A stretch of DNA of 64,000 bases from Ostreococcus lucimarinus CCE9901. Lineage: Eukaryota; Chlorophyta; Mamiellophyceae; Mamiellales; Bathycoccaceae. Location of the stretch: contig NC_009359.1 in NCBI RefSeq assembly GCF_000092065.1, positions 62,001 to 126,000 of the forward strand, in the 5' to 3' direction. Position 1 is the stretch's first letter, and each line of letters opens with the position of its first letter. Both the position numbers and the translations under genes were made by a program. This document shows positions 27,686 to 37,690 of the stretch, one piece after another. A model generated the notes under the pieces. That model was not told the DNA's origin. It did no database searches and saw only the letters and a list, made by a program, of their open reading frames with translations.

Positions 27686-29557
27686 CTACTCTTCATATGT
27701 GTATGTACTCGCGTCAGACTTACCAAACATGAGCTCTGCCGTCGAAAGCTCGCTTTCGTCAAACTCTTCCTCGTCTTCGTCGTCCGAATCTCCAGGCGCC
27801 TCCAAGCCAAGAATGGACGAAAGCCGTTCCAACAGGGGGCGGAAAGTGCTCGCCGCCGGCGACAAGTCCGTGGCCCCAACAGAAGCTTCGGCCATTTGCT
27901 GCGAGCACATGTTTCTGATCTCGATCGCCCGAACGTCGTCGCCTTCTCTCTCCTCCATCATGGCCCACGTAAGCCACGTGCGCTCGCTGCTCGCGTCGAC
28001 GTTAACCGCACATTTGAAGAGCTGTCGCGCGAGGGAGATATTTTCTTCTCGCGATTCCAATACCCCCCATGCATGAAACAAGCGCGCGGCGTCTCGATTC
28101 TTTGGATTAACCCATACGCCTCGTTGAAACAGATTGCGCGCGCGATCGATTTCTCCCGCTCGCCACTCCGCCATCGCCCATGCGTTCCAGTTCGCCTGGT
28201 GTTGGGGATCCATCATCGTCCCTTGCTCAAAGTACTTGCGCGCCTGTTCCAGATTCCCTTGCTCTGCCTCGAGCTTTGCGAGTGCTTGAAGCAAATGCGT
28301 GTCCAAGGGATTCAATTTGCATCCCTTGGTCAGGAGCTCCTTCGCGCGGTCGCAATACCCGAGCTTGGCTTCCCACACCCCCCACGCGAGCCAAATAAAC
28401 TTGCTCTTCGGGGCAACCATCAAACCCTTTTGAAAAAGCTTGCGCGCTTGCTCTTCGTCGCCCGCTTTCGCTTCTAACATGGCCCAAGAGCGCCAGATGG
28501 CGCCAGATTTCGCTCCCGCCTCTGTGCGAACGCCTTGCCTGAAATGTTCCCTCGCCTCGGAGATACGCCCGCGCTCGAGCGCCATGACGCCGAGCGAGTG
28601 GTACAGATGGGCAGACGCATCCATCGGCGGCACCAACCGCACACCTTTGATGTACAATTCTCTGGCGCGCTGATAATTTCCCAAGTTCTTTTCCATCGAT
28701 CCCCATCCGTGCCAAGCCGCGGCGTGCGTTTTATCCGCCGCCGTCGCCGCGTCGTAATACTTTCTCGCCAGCGCAATGTTCCCAGCCTTTTCCTCGAGCA
28801 CGGCGAGAGCAACCCACAAATACGCGTTGTCTCCTCCCTTGGCGTCGCATCCAGCTTGGTAAATCGCGCGCGCATCATCCAACCGACGCATCTGCACCAG
28901 TGTCTGCCCTATTCCGCAGTACGCGCGCCCATCCGTGACGTCGTACGACATCGCCTTCTCGAACATCGCTATCGCCTCTAAGCGCTTTGCGTTCCTCTCA
29001 TCCACGGATTTCATGAAGCCCGCCTCATTTCGCAATTTCCGCGCGCGGTACAGCGCCAAGTCTTGATTGATCTTGAGCGGCTTCGCGTCTCCGCTCGTCG
29101 CCTCGACGCTCCCCAACATCTGCATCTTCGATCCCGGACTCGCGATCGTCGACGACTCCCCGCTGCGACGACTTCTTTCCAACACCGCGTTCTCGTACGT
29201 CAGCTCGGGCATGGCGCGCGATCTCGCGCCGTTCGCGCTCGTCCGCTCCGTCGTCCCCGCGCCGGCGTCCCGTCGCCTTATCTCCCGCCCATCGCCATCG
29301 TCGTCGTCGTCCAGGCTCATCGACGCGCTCGACGCGCGACACGTTGATCGTTGCGTCCTCCCGCGCCATCGTCGCGCCGTTCGCATCGCTCGCGCGTCGA
29401 CGCGCCGCGCATTTCCCATCGGGACGTCACGATGCGTCGACGTTCGCGTCGACGTCGTCGCGCGTTCCGTCGCCCCGACGCATCGCGCGCGGGCGAGCGC
29501 GCGGGCGTCGACGCTCGCGAGCATCATCGACGCGCTCGCACCGAGGGCGTGGGCCAT
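27686..29557 (-). CDS. HCF107: HCF107/Mbb1-like TPR (HAT) protein of plastid RNA metabolism
   Basis: A 623-residue protein. Residues 1-75 are rich in Ala, Arg, Thr and Ser, like a transit peptide. From about 185 to 545 there are ten or more 34-residue helical repeats, many of the half-a-TPR kind: AYLWVALAVLEEKAGNIALARKYY, AAWHGWGSMEKNLGNYQRAREL, ANWNAWAMAEWRAGEIDRARNLF. The start of the array (RARKLRNEAGFMKSVDERN) and the sequence order match HCF107 of plants and Mbb1 of Chlamydomonas. These proteins bind 5' ends of psbB/psbH transcripts and protect them. The acidic C-terminus is DEDEEEFDESE. Convergent with adenylate kinase. Confidence 0.87.
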   Translation of the reverse strand: MAHALGASASMMLASVDARALARARCVGATERATTSTRTSTHRDVPMGNARRVDARAMRTARRWRGRTQRSTCRASSASMSLDDDDDGDGREIRRRDAGAGTTERTSANGARSRAMPELTYENAVLERSRRSGESSTIASPGSKMQMLGSVEATSGDAKPLKINQDLALYRARKLRNEAGFMKSVDERNAKRLEAIAMFEKAMSYDVTDGRAYCGIGQTLVQMRRLDDARAIYQAGCDAKGGDNAYLWVALAVLEEKAGNIALARKYYDAATAADKTHAAAWHGWGSMEKNLGNYQRARELYIKGVRLVPPMDASAHLYHSLGVMALERGRISEAREHFRQGVRTEAGAKSGAIWRSWAMLEAKAGDEEQARKLFQKGLMVAPKSKFIWLAWGVWEAKLGYCDRAKELLTKGCKLNPLDTHLLQALAKLEAEQGNLEQARKYFEQGTMMDPQHQANWNAWAMAEWRAGEIDRARNLFQRGVWVNPKNRDAARLFHAWGVLESREENISLARQLFKCAVNVDASSERTWLTWAMMEEREGDDVRAIEIRNMCSQQMAEASVGATDLSPAASTFRPLLERLSSILGLEAPGDSDDEDEEEFDESELSTAELMFGKSDASTYTYEE

Positions 29558-29735
29558 CGCGCGTGCGAACGCGCGCGCGTGTGCGGATACGATGATTGGA
29601 ATGCGGCGACTCCAGCGCTGGACGCCGGGCTCGCGGCGAAAGACCCGAACCGAGCGACGGCGAGTCGAGCCAAACGCGCGCGCGGGGTCTACGAGCTAGA
29701 GCTGATTCACTAAATAACTAACGAAGTTGCGCGCG

Positions 29736-31073
29736 CTATCGCGGCGCGTCGGAGGCGTCCGGGGAGACGACCGTCGCGCGGCGTCGCGAGGTGAGGCGAC
29801 CGCCGTCCGCGCCGGCGATGCCGGTGTTCCAAGCGTCCGTCTCTCTCGGGCCCGTGGAGATGATGCGCGGGGCCTGGCCGGATGGCGTGGCGACGCGCAT
29901 GTTCCCGACAACACGCGCACCGCCGGCGTTGGTGTTATCGACGTGCGGACGACGCGCGCGACGACGATCTCCCATGCCGAAAATGTCGGCGCCGACGAAA
30001 CTTGGACCAGTGTGCATGCGCGGCTGATTTTCAGCTTCGGCGGCCTCGGGGTCGTCCTTGGCGAGGCGCCTTCTGATCAAGTACCCGATCGCCGCGGTGA
30101 TAGAAAGTGCGAGCCATATGGCGATGAGGCCCCAAAGCGATCCGCAGCGAGCGATGGTGGCGAAAGCGCGCTCGCGCACCACGTGCTCGTCCGACGGACG
30201 CGTGTCCTCGTACGTTCCCTTGGTGATGGTTTCCATCGCTCGCTGCACCTTGATAAACATCTCCTTCTTCTTCTGATCGTTCCCAGTCTTATCGGGATGA
30301 TACTTCATGCTTAAGTCTCTGAATCTCTTACGAATTTGAGTCGACGTCGATGTACGACTGACCCCGAGCACGCGAAACGGATCCTCACCCTCCTCGGTTT
30401 CGTATCCCAACAGCGACGCGTATTGCTCGAAATACCACCACAGCTTTTGGTACTCCGGTTTCTTCCGTCGCCGAATTACGCGCTCGAACCAATTCGAATG
30501 AAAATATGCCGCGCCGAATATCAACAGTATGGGCATCACCGCCGCGAACGCTACGAGCCAAATGGCGAGCGACCAAAACGCGTTCGGGCCAAAGTACCAC
30601 CCGCGCACCTCTTGCGCCGTGCTCACCCCTTGATACAGCGTCAACCCGACAAAAAGCTCGCGCACGCCCTCCAAACGCCACACCGTATGCAATATGAACC
30701 CAAGAAACGGCACGATCGGCCACAGGTACGGGTACGTCGCGCATTTGAACACCGGAAGCACGCCGGCGGTGATTATCAAAAAGTATCCCAATCTCGCCCT
30801 TCCCGCGGCGTGTAACCCCCACTGCACGCCCGCCGACACCGCGCCGTAAAATGCGATCGAAACATACGGCACGCGCGCGCGCCGCCACGACTCTGGATGC
30901 ACCTTTCCAGCGCGCACGAGCTTTGGAATCATGATCATTTGCTGGCAAATGCCGAAAAACTCGCGCAGGGACCAACTCAAGATGACGTGCGCGATGCTCG
31001 CGCACACGCCCTCGACGTCGTCGGAGGACATCATGGCGATCATCATGGCGATTCTGAACCATGGCACGCCCAT
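29736..31073 (-). CDS. Membrane-bound DnaJ-domain protein
   Basis: A 445-residue protein with several hydrophobic segments in the first 215 residues (around LGYFLIITAGVLPVFKCATYPYLWPIVPFLGFIL and AIWLVAFAAVMPILLIFGAAYF). A J domain follows at about 235-295: DPFRVLGVSRTSTSTQIRKRFRDLSMKYHPDKTG, with the HPD intact. One more hydrophobic helix comes after it (about 315-335), then a basic, Gly-rich tail. The J domain stimulates Hsp70; this membrane layout suggests an ER or plastid-envelope co-chaperone that recruits Hsp70 at the membrane. It resembles no specific characterised J protein that I can name. Confidence 0.8.
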   Translation of the reverse strand: MGVPWFRIAMMIAMMSSDDVEGVCASIAHVILSWSLREFFGICQQMIMIPKLVRAGKVHPESWRRARVPYVSIAFYGAVSAGVQWGLHAAGRARLGYFLIITAGVLPVFKCATYPYLWPIVPFLGFILHTVWRLEGVRELFVGLTLYQGVSTAQEVRGWYFGPNAFWSLAIWLVAFAAVMPILLIFGAAYFHSNWFERVIRRRKKPEYQKLWWYFEQYASLLGYETEEGEDPFRVLGVSRTSTSTQIRKRFRDLSMKYHPDKTGNDQKKKEMFIKVQRAMETITKGTYEDTRPSDEHVVRERAFATIARCGSLWGLIAIWLALSITAAIGYLIRRRLAKDDPEAAEAENQPRMHTGPSFVGADIFGMGDRRRARRPHVDNTNAGGARVVGNMRVATPSGQAPRIISTGPRETDAWNTGIAGADGGRLTSRRRATVVSPDASDAPR

Positions 31074-31278
31074 GGTGGCGACGGCTCTGGACGACCGCCG
31101 ACCGGTCGTCCACGCCCACCCAGGAGTGAGGTTGTTAGCGGGCGAACGCGCGAACGCCGGGGACGGGCTATTTTAAGCTCTTCACACGCGGTCGCGGATC
31201 GACTCGAGGCGCGCGTGGGTTTGAGAGCGATTTTCGACGCTCGGCGGGTTTGCCTCGAAAGCGCGCGCGCGATCGGTG

Positions 31279-32180
31279 ATGGGGACGGATACATTGGAAA
31301 AGTTGCGCTCGGCGGCGATGGACGAATTGGACGCGTTTGCGGCGCGCGAGCCCGAGAGGGCGTTGGAGTTAAAGGTGCGATCGGTGAACGGTTCACGCGT
31401 GGGATGTGCACACGAATGGGAGCACGTGTCGTCACGTGTGCGTGAGACTGAATGACGCGTTTGTCGTGATTGCGTTAGAAACTTTGCGAAGACGCAGAGG
31501 CGAGGCGCGGTCAAATGCGCCGACTCAGAACTCGACTCGAGCAAGTCGCCGATTTTGAACGTGAGACCGCGGCGCAGACGCGAGAAAGCATCGATGCGTT
31601 GGAAGCACGCATACGCACGTTAGAAGATCTCGTGCGTGCGCGAGACGCGGCCGTACGGGAAAGCGAACAGGCGAGGCTGACGTTGCTCGAGAAGACGAAA
31701 CGCCTTCAAGCCGAAGCGTCGACGCGAGCGGACGATCTTGAACTCAACGTGCAACGCGCGAAGCGAATGGAGGAAACAGTTGCGCTATTGACGAGTAAGG
31801 TAGCCGATCTCGAGCGCGTGCGCTTGGAAAACACCGAGCTTTACGGTGAGTTGGATGAAAATAAACGCGCCGCCGTCGCGCTCGAACGACAGGTGGACTT
31901 GTACAGAGAAACCGCGCGAGCCGCGGAGAGCCGGCAACTCACCGCCGAACTCGCGGCGGCAAAGAGCGAAGCGCTATTGAAGCAATACCTCTCCTCTCCA
32001 GCGGGCGAAGACCGTTTACGTCTCGAAAATCGCATCGGCGCGTTGCAAGAAAAGATTCGAGACTTGTCCACGAAGGAATCCCGCCTCGCCGAGCGCTTTC
32101 GCACGGTGCTCACCGACGAGCTCGCGAGCACTCGACACGCGCTCGCACTCGAAAAGCTTCGCACGACTAGCACTTTTTAA
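31279..32180 (+). CDS. Coiled-coil protein of unknown function, two exons
   Basis: Exons 31279-31374 and 31479-32180 give 265 residues. Exon 1 ends LELK and exon 2 continues KLCEDAEARRGQM in phase 0. Nearly the whole protein is a predicted coiled coil with heptad Leu/Ile spacing (for example TLEDLVRARDAAVRESEQARLTLLEKTKRL) and no low-complexity block. The short tail ends ALALEKLRTTSTF. I do not recognise a family; a structural role in cytoskeleton, centrosome-like bodies or vesicle tethering would be typical for such a shape but is not shown. It diverges from the DnaJ gene with about 205 bases between starts. Confidence 0.75.
31375..31478 (+). other. Intron of the coiled-coil gene
   Basis: 104 bases, donor GTGCGATC, acceptor GCGTTAG. 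It carries ACTGAATGAC rather than the perfect ACTGAC seen in the other introns here. Confidence 0.85.
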
Positions 32181-32322
32181 TTTAACCCTATGAGCGTGGC
32201 GCGCATGGCGCGATTCAGTTAAAATACTACTAAGCCGCCGTCGTCTCGCTAAGCGCTCTCGTCGCTACGCGTCCGATCGCCCCGCTCGCTCGATCTCGAC
32301 GCCCCCAAAGACTAATACAAAC

Positions 32323-32775
32323 TCAATTAATCTCTAAGCTCGGCGCGCTCGCGCTCTGCGCTTGCAGCGCGTTCACCTTGCGCAGACTATCCGCCACCGC
32401 TTCCTCGGGCGACTCGTAGCTCTGAAAATCCACCTCCACCGCGCCCTCGTTGTACGTGGACGTCGCGTAAAATCCCGCCCCCGCGGCGACGATCCCGATC
32501 ACCAGCAGCGCGTACTGCGCCGCGTTTCCGAGCCCCTCGAAGCTTTCGCTCTCCCACGGGTCGTCGACGAGCATTTCCGGCGGGAGCGATCGCTGTTTGT
32601 CAGCGCTGAGCGGGGTGGGGACGTCGTCTTGCGTCGAGGATTGCGACGTCGCGCGACCGCCTTCGGAGATGATCTTCGGCGTGACGCTCGATCGTTTCTT
32701 TGCCGAGCACTTCACGGCGGTGCGCGCGCGCGCGACGGGGGCGCTCGTGGACGCGAGGGCGACGAGCGTGGTCAT
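32323..32775 (-). CDS. Small plastid single-pass membrane protein, unknown function
   Basis: A 150-residue protein. The N-terminus (about 1-35) is rich in Ala, Ser and Arg with TAVKCSAKK, like a transit peptide cleavage region. A conserved-looking block follows: LPPEMLVDDPWESESFEGLGN, then one transmembrane helix (AAQYALLVIGIVAAGAGFY, about 90-108), then an acidic soluble tail ending ESPEEAVADSLRKVNALQ. This arrangement suggests a thylakoid or envelope protein with a single anchor. I cannot name the family. Its start is about 105 bases from the end of the RecQ gene on the same strand. Confidence 0.7.
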   Translation of the reverse strand: MTTLVALASTSAPVARARTAVKCSAKKRSSVTPKIISEGGRATSQSSTQDDVPTPLSADKQRSLPPEMLVDDPWESESFEGLGNAAQYALLVIGIVAAGAGFYATSTYNEGAVEVDFQSYESPEEAVADSLRKVNALQAQSASAPSLEIN

Positions 32776-32881
32776 CGCGCGAGGCGCGGTGTGCGGATAA
32801 GCGCGTCGTAGCGGCGAGCGAGCGGTGCGTTACGACGACGACGCGAACGATGAATCGCGCTCTGAAGATGATGACTGTATA

Positions 32882-35173
32882 TTACTTCGCGGATGTCTTG
32901 CGCTTGCGGGCGGGCTTGCGCTTGCGTTTGGATTTGCCGGTGCCCGCGGGCGCGCGCTTCTTCGGCGGCGCCTTGGCGGCGACGGCGATGGCCCAGTCGT
33001 CGTCGTCTCTGGGGAGTCGACCGGCGCGACGGAGGCAGTTATCGCAGGATTCACCGCAGACTTCGCGAGAAATATGCTCGCCGAGGTACGCGAGCAGAGC
33101 AACGCGGCGGCAGCGCGTGCGATCCTCGAGAAAGTCTTGCACCGCCTCGAGAAGCGGCATGGATTTCTCAAGCCGGCTTCGCTTCGAGACGCCTTTTTGG
33201 GGCATCTTGATGAGTCGCTCGATGCGGCCGATATCGCCACGAGCGTAGAGCACGACACCCTTGGCTGGAAGTCCATCGCGACCGGCGCGCCCGACTTCTT
33301 GATACAAGCCTTCAAGACTTTTTGGCGCGCAATGATGGACAACCCAACGCACGTTTGGCTTGTCGATGCCCATTCCGAAAGCGATTGTGGCGCAGCACAC
33401 GGAGACTTCGCCGCTCATCCATTTATTCTGCACAGCGAGACGTTGTGAATCTGTCATCCCGGCATGATACGCCGCCGCACTCGGACCCGGTGGAAGATGT
33501 TCGCGCTGACGACGCAAGCGTGCGTCATTCAGCGCTTTCGCCACGTTCGCTGTTTCGTCGCGCGAGAGGCAGTACACGATGCCGGCGTTGTTGGGGCCAA
33601 ACTCTTGGGCGATCCAATCGGCAAACTTTTCCAAGTCGTACAAATCTCGTTTAGGCATCACCGTGAATGAAATATTCGGGCGGTTGAAAGTCACGACGAA
33701 AGACTTTGCCGTCTTCGCAATCTTTAATATCTTCATCACGTCGGTGCGAACCGCCATCGTCGCCGTCGCCGTCAACGCCGTGATGGGAACGTTTGGATAA
33801 TTTTTCCGAAGCGAGCCCAAAGCCTTATAATCTGGTCTAAAGTCGTGCCCCCAGGACGACACACAGTGCGCTTCGTCGATGACGAACCGCGTCAACAACC
33901 CATTCCTGTCTAACTGATCCATTATGTCTGCCAGCGTCGAGCTCGATGCGAGTTTTTCTGGGGTCACGTACAGCAATCGAATCGTCGGCTTTCGCTTTCG
34001 TAATTCGCGCAGAACCGCCACTGCGTCTCCTTGCGACTGCGCAGAGCTAAGAAACGTCGCAGGAATGTTGAAGTCTTTCACTAAGTGCGATACCTGATCC
34101 TGGATGAGAGACAGGAGCGGCGAGCACACGATGGTGACGCCACCTTGTAAAATCGCGGGTAGCATGTAACACAACGACTTCCCACCGCCAGTTGGCATTA
34201 AGACGAAACAATCTTCGCCCCGAACGCTCTGCTCGCAAATTTCTCGCTGACAGTGCCGGAACGAGGCATTCTTGAAAATCATCGTGTTCGCTAAATCAAA
34301 ATCGTCCATATCTTCCCAATTCGTCGGCACCGCCGTCGACGTGGTGGGACGCTGAACATTCGCTATGTCCGTGTTTCTGCGCACATCCGACGCCGCGACG
34401 GTCGTTATCGCGCGCACATTCGCACTCGATCGAACCACGGGCGGCTTCACGCCCGCCATCGCCAGTACAGCCTCCCCGCGTCGAAACTCCACACCGTTGC
34501 TCGTGCCTCGCCCGACGAACGCGGGCGCCGTCGACTTCCCGTACCCATTCTCTCTCGTCCACGCCACGCTCCCTCCCAAAACATCTCGACCCGCCACACG
34601 CTTCGCTAACTCGCGTTCGCGCTCGGAATCCTCGTCTGAATCGCTCAAAATCACCACGCTCTGACTCGTCGCCGCCGCGTTCGATCGCCGGCGCGTCCTC
34701 GGCGGCGACAAATCGCTCTCCGACTCCAACTCCACCACATCAACGCTCGCCGTCGCCACGACATCGCGACCACGTTTCACGCGCTCGCTCTCTTCGCCCG
34801 CGTCCTCATCCGCGTCCTCGATCTCATCCTCCGTCGTCTCTTCGTCGTCGTCGCTCTCCGTCAGCTGTCGCTCGCGACAAAACTGCACAAACTCCTCACC
34901 CACGATCTCCGCCCGCACCTCGCTCGCGTGCTCGTCGAACGGCTTCAAAAACAACTCCACCGCGCGCGCCGCGACCGCCTCGCGCACCCCGACGCTCGTC
35001 GCGCGCGCGACGAGCTCGCGCTGATTTTTTGAACACTTCCAGCGCCCCGTCGCGCGCTCCCTCGCGGCGGGCGTCGCGCGCTCCCTCGCGGCGCGCTCGA
35101 ACATGGCGGCGATGCCGCTCGCGCGCGGCGCCGCCGTCGCGCGCGGCGCGCGCGCGCGCGCGCGAGACGCCAT
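32882..35173 (-). CDS. RecQ-family DNA helicase (BLM/RecQ-like)
   Basis: A 763-residue protein. An acidic, low-complexity N-terminal region (about 1-300) carries SDSDED-type stretches. The helicase core has FRHCQREICEQ (motif 0), LMPTGGGKSLCYMLP (Walker A), FVIDEAHCVSSWGHDFRPDY (DEAH plus the RecQ aromatic loop), ALTATAT, and in the second lobe AYHAGM, IAFGMGIDKPNVRWVVHH and EVGRAGRDG. A RecQ-Ct zinc site follows: CRRVALLAYLGE and CGESCDNCLR. The protein ends in a Lys/Arg-rich tail without winged-helix or HRDC domains of normal length. RecQ enzymes unwind forked and recombination intermediates. Confidence 0.93.
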   Translation of the reverse strand: MASRARARAPRATAAPRASGIAAMFERAARERATPAARERATGRWKCSKNQRELVARATSVGVREAVAARAVELFLKPFDEHASEVRAEIVGEEFVQFCRERQLTESDDDEETTEDEIEDADEDAGEESERVKRGRDVVATASVDVVELESESDLSPPRTRRRSNAAATSQSVVILSDSDEDSERERELAKRVAGRDVLGGSVAWTRENGYGKSTAPAFVGRGTSNGVEFRRGEAVLAMAGVKPPVVRSSANVRAITTVAASDVRRNTDIANVQRPTTSTAVPTNWEDMDDFDLANTMIFKNASFRHCQREICEQSVRGEDCFVLMPTGGGKSLCYMLPAILQGGVTIVCSPLLSLIQDQVSHLVKDFNIPATFLSSAQSQGDAVAVLRELRKRKPTIRLLYVTPEKLASSSTLADIMDQLDRNGLLTRFVIDEAHCVSSWGHDFRPDYKALGSLRKNYPNVPITALTATATMAVRTDVMKILKIAKTAKSFVVTFNRPNISFTVMPKRDLYDLEKFADWIAQEFGPNNAGIVYCLSRDETANVAKALNDARLRRQREHLPPGPSAAAYHAGMTDSQRLAVQNKWMSGEVSVCCATIAFGMGIDKPNVRWVVHHCAPKSLEGLYQEVGRAGRDGLPAKGVVLYARGDIGRIERLIKMPQKGVSKRSRLEKSMPLLEAVQDFLEDRTRCRRVALLAYLGEHISREVCGESCDNCLRRAGRLPRDDDDWAIAVAAKAPPKKRAPAGTGKSKRKRKPARKRKTSAK

Positions 35174-35335
35174 CGCGCGCGAGTCTGCGGCACTTCGCGT
35201 CGACGAGGACGCGCCGACGCGCCGACGCGACGCGCGCGCGACGACGCCGGGGCGCCGAACGAAACGCGCGGGATGTCGATCGCGGCGCGGGGCGGCGCCG
35301 CGACGCGCGTCGGGCGCGAGCGACGCGCGCGAGGG

Positions 35336-37186
35336 ATGAATCGGACGTGGAATTGGGTCGCGCTCGTCGCGCTCGCGTTCGCCGCGGTGGCGCGCGCGGA
35401 GACGCTCGTTGACGTTGAGCTCGCGGTCGCGGATGACGTCGGCGCGAGCGTGCGCGCGCGCGCGGGACGACGCGCGCTCGGGGCGAAACCGGCGGTGCAG
35501 GCGCCGGAACCGCCGCCGCCGCCGGCGACGAAGAAGGAGCGGTTGCGCGCGCAGTTTGAACTCGCGAGAGAAGACGCGGAACGCGCGCCTTGCGCGCCGA
35601 GTAAGGTGCAGGGCGGACGGGAGGCGAAGTGCGATCACGTGCGCTCGACGGACGCGTGTGACGGGCGGTTGAAGGCGTATTTGGAATACTCGTATTGCGA
35701 CGACGAAGCGTTCGGGATGCAAAACATGGTGACGCCGGTGATCGGGTTGACGCTCATCGCCGTCGCGTCGACGTATGCGTTGGCGGTCGCGGCTGGGACG
35801 TTTTTCGTGCCGGCGTTGGAGTACACGGCGACGTTGATGAAGATTTCTCCGGAAGCCGCGGGGGTGACGCTGTTGGCGTTGGGTAACGGCGCGCCGGATC
35901 TTTACGCGCAAGTGTCAGAATTAAGTGAAGGCGTGCTTCCGGACCTCAACGTCGTCATCGGTTCGACGCTCGGTAGTGGGTTCTTCATCGCCACCGTCGT
36001 GCTCGGCGTGGTGATTCGGGCGTCGCCGAACGCCGTCGTGATTAACAAGGACGCGCTCGGAGCGTCCATGGGATTGTTCGCCGTGGCGAACATCGCTTTG
36101 CTGTTGGCGATGTGCTTCGGTACGTTTAAGATGTGGTATACTATGACGTTCTTCGTCTCCTACGCGACGTACTTTTGCTTCATCGCGTTTCGCGACACCT
36201 CGATTCACGACGCGCAAGGCGACAGGCCGTCGTTGGAAGAGGGCAAGGGGGAAAAGCGACTCGAGCCGTTGTTCGACTTAGCATCGCAAAAAGGTGGTCC
36301 AGATGACATCAAAGGCTCGGTGCGCCCGATGAAGACGACGGCGAAAGACGGTGACGGCATCGTCGCCTCCGCGACGGCGGACATGAATGTGTACGAGAAG
36401 AAGTTGGCTTTGATCACGGTGCCCGTGCGCGTGGCGATGGCGTTCACGATGCCCGTCGTTCGCGCGGGAGACATGGATAAATTTTACGCCGTCACGTTGG
36501 GATTCATCGGACCGTTCTTCTTCTTGTGCGCACCCGGTAACGAATTCATGAGCGTCATCGGGTCGGACGAGGCGACGACGATGTTGTACAACATCGCCGT
36601 CGCCGGCGCGTGCAGCTTTGGCGTCGCCGCCGTCGTCAGCACAAAATACAAAGCGACCCCGCTTCCCGCATCCACAGAATTCGCCTCTATGTTCGCATTC
36701 GTGCAATCCATCTGTTGGATGCACTTGATGTCCAACGAGCTCGTCATGTCGTTGGGTGCGCTCGCGAAAATCTTTGGCATCGACGAAGAAGTTTTCGGCG
36801 TCTCCTTCGTCGCGTGGGGCGACGGCATCGGCGATCTCGTCGCCTGCCACGCCGTCGCCAAGGCTGGTCAAGTCACCATGGCCGTCGTCGCATGTTTTGC
36901 TGGCCCTGTCTTCAACTTGCTCATCGGTCTCGCCAGTTCCATCGCCTTTCTCACCACCATCTTGGGCGACCTCCCTTTCAACGTCAAGCAGGGCGAAATC
37001 GTCTTGGCCGTCGGCTCCCTGTTCTCCGTGATGTTCACCATCTCCCAGCTCCGTCACCGCTCGCCTCGCGAGTTCGAAATCCCACGTTCGTTCGCCAACG
37101 CCGCCTTCGCGACGTACGGCGCGTTTTTGCTCATCTACCTCTTGTGCGAGGCGCGGCTTTTATTCGTCTCCAAGCTCGCGTCGTGA
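35336..37186 (+). CDS. Cation/calcium exchanger (CCX/NCLX-type, CaCA superfamily)
   Basis: A 616-residue membrane exchanger starting at the ATG at 35336; an earlier in-frame ATG at 35273 would mask the signal peptide. Residues 1-21 are a clean signal peptide ending ARA. A soluble region (to about 120) has several Cys, then transmembrane helices with alpha-1 repeat ALGNGAPDLYAQVSEL (about 180-195) and alpha-2 repeat AWGDGIGDLVACHAVAKAG (about 495-515). A cytosolic loop of about 90 residues separates the halves. This layout is that of NCLX/CCX, exchanging Ca2+ (or other cations) for Na+ or K+. The alpha-2 Asn usual in GNSIGD is Asp here. It diverges from RecQ (162 bases between starts). Confidence 0.85.
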   Translation: MNRTWNWVALVALAFAAVARAETLVDVELAVADDVGASVRARAGRRALGAKPAVQAPEPPPPPATKKERLRAQFELAREDAERAPCAPSKVQGGREAKCDHVRSTDACDGRLKAYLEYSYCDDEAFGMQNMVTPVIGLTLIAVASTYALAVAAGTFFVPALEYTATLMKISPEAAGVTLLALGNGAPDLYAQVSELSEGVLPDLNVVIGSTLGSGFFIATVVLGVVIRASPNAVVINKDALGASMGLFAVANIALLLAMCFGTFKMWYTMTFFVSYATYFCFIAFRDTSIHDAQGDRPSLEEGKGEKRLEPLFDLASQKGGPDDIKGSVRPMKTTAKDGDGIVASATADMNVYEKKLALITVPVRVAMAFTMPVVRAGDMDKFYAVTLGFIGPFFFLCAPGNEFMSVIGSDEATTMLYNIAVAGACSFGVAAVVSTKYKATPLPASTEFASMFAFVQSICWMHLMSNELVMSLGALAKIFGIDEEVFGVSFVAWGDGIGDLVACHAVAKAGQVTMAVVACFAGPVFNLLIGLASSIAFLTTILGDLPFNVKQGEIVLAVGSLFSVMFTISQLRHRSPREFEIPRSFANAAFATYGAFLLIYLLCEARLLFVSKLAS

Positions 37187-37271
37187 AGTCGCGCGTTGTA
37201 ATCTCATCTCATCGCACTCATCGCGCGCGTTCCGCACACGCGCGCGCGCGACGCCGCACCTCTCGCGCGCG

Positions 37272-37616
37272 ATGTCCCGCTTCCTCTGGGAGACCTCTGG
37301 CGCGTACCGCGCCCTCGTCCGCGTCACCGCGCGCTCAAAACTCGCCATGGGCGTCTTCGTCGTCGTCTCCTGCGTCGCCGTGCCGCTCGGCGCGACGTAC
37401 GCGGTGATGGGCGCGACGAACCCCGAGGGCGCCGAAGACGCGCGCGCGCGAGAGGTGCTCGCGGGACGCGGGATGTCGGGACGACGCGAATCGCTGGACT
37501 CGCGAATGCTGCGAGAGAGGAACAGACAGAATTTGATGGACATGCTGCGAGACGCGAACGATGGAGGAGCCAACATGGACGCGCGGTGGAAAAAGGCGCT
37601 CGGGAAGCGAACGTAG
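37272..37616 (+). CDS. Small single-pass membrane protein, hypothetical
   Basis: A 114-residue protein. A short N-terminal part with basic residues (YRALVRVTARSK) leads into one transmembrane helix (LAMGVFVVVSCVAVPLGATYAV, about 24-46). A soluble, highly charged tail (about 50-114) is rich in Arg, Glu and Met, likely helical. The topology (short basic N-side, then one helix) resembles mitochondrial inner-membrane accessory subunits, but I see no named motif. It follows the exchanger gene by 85 bases on the same strand. Confidence 0.6.
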   Translation: MSRFLWETSGAYRALVRVTARSKLAMGVFVVVSCVAVPLGATYAVMGATNPEGAEDARAREVLAGRGMSGRRESLDSRMLRERNRQNLMDMLRDANDGGANMDARWKKALGKRT

Positions 37617-37690
37617 GGATTTTTGTCGCGCGAAGGGCGTTAGATTTAGGGACTGTATTGCTACTATCGATGATTTTAATTTAATTTAAT

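Noticed and set aside
29557-29735. A possible small gene between HCF107-like and DnaJ genes
   Set aside because: Frames in this 180-base spacer are short, Arg-rich and without a family match; it is best read as promoter and 3' UTR.
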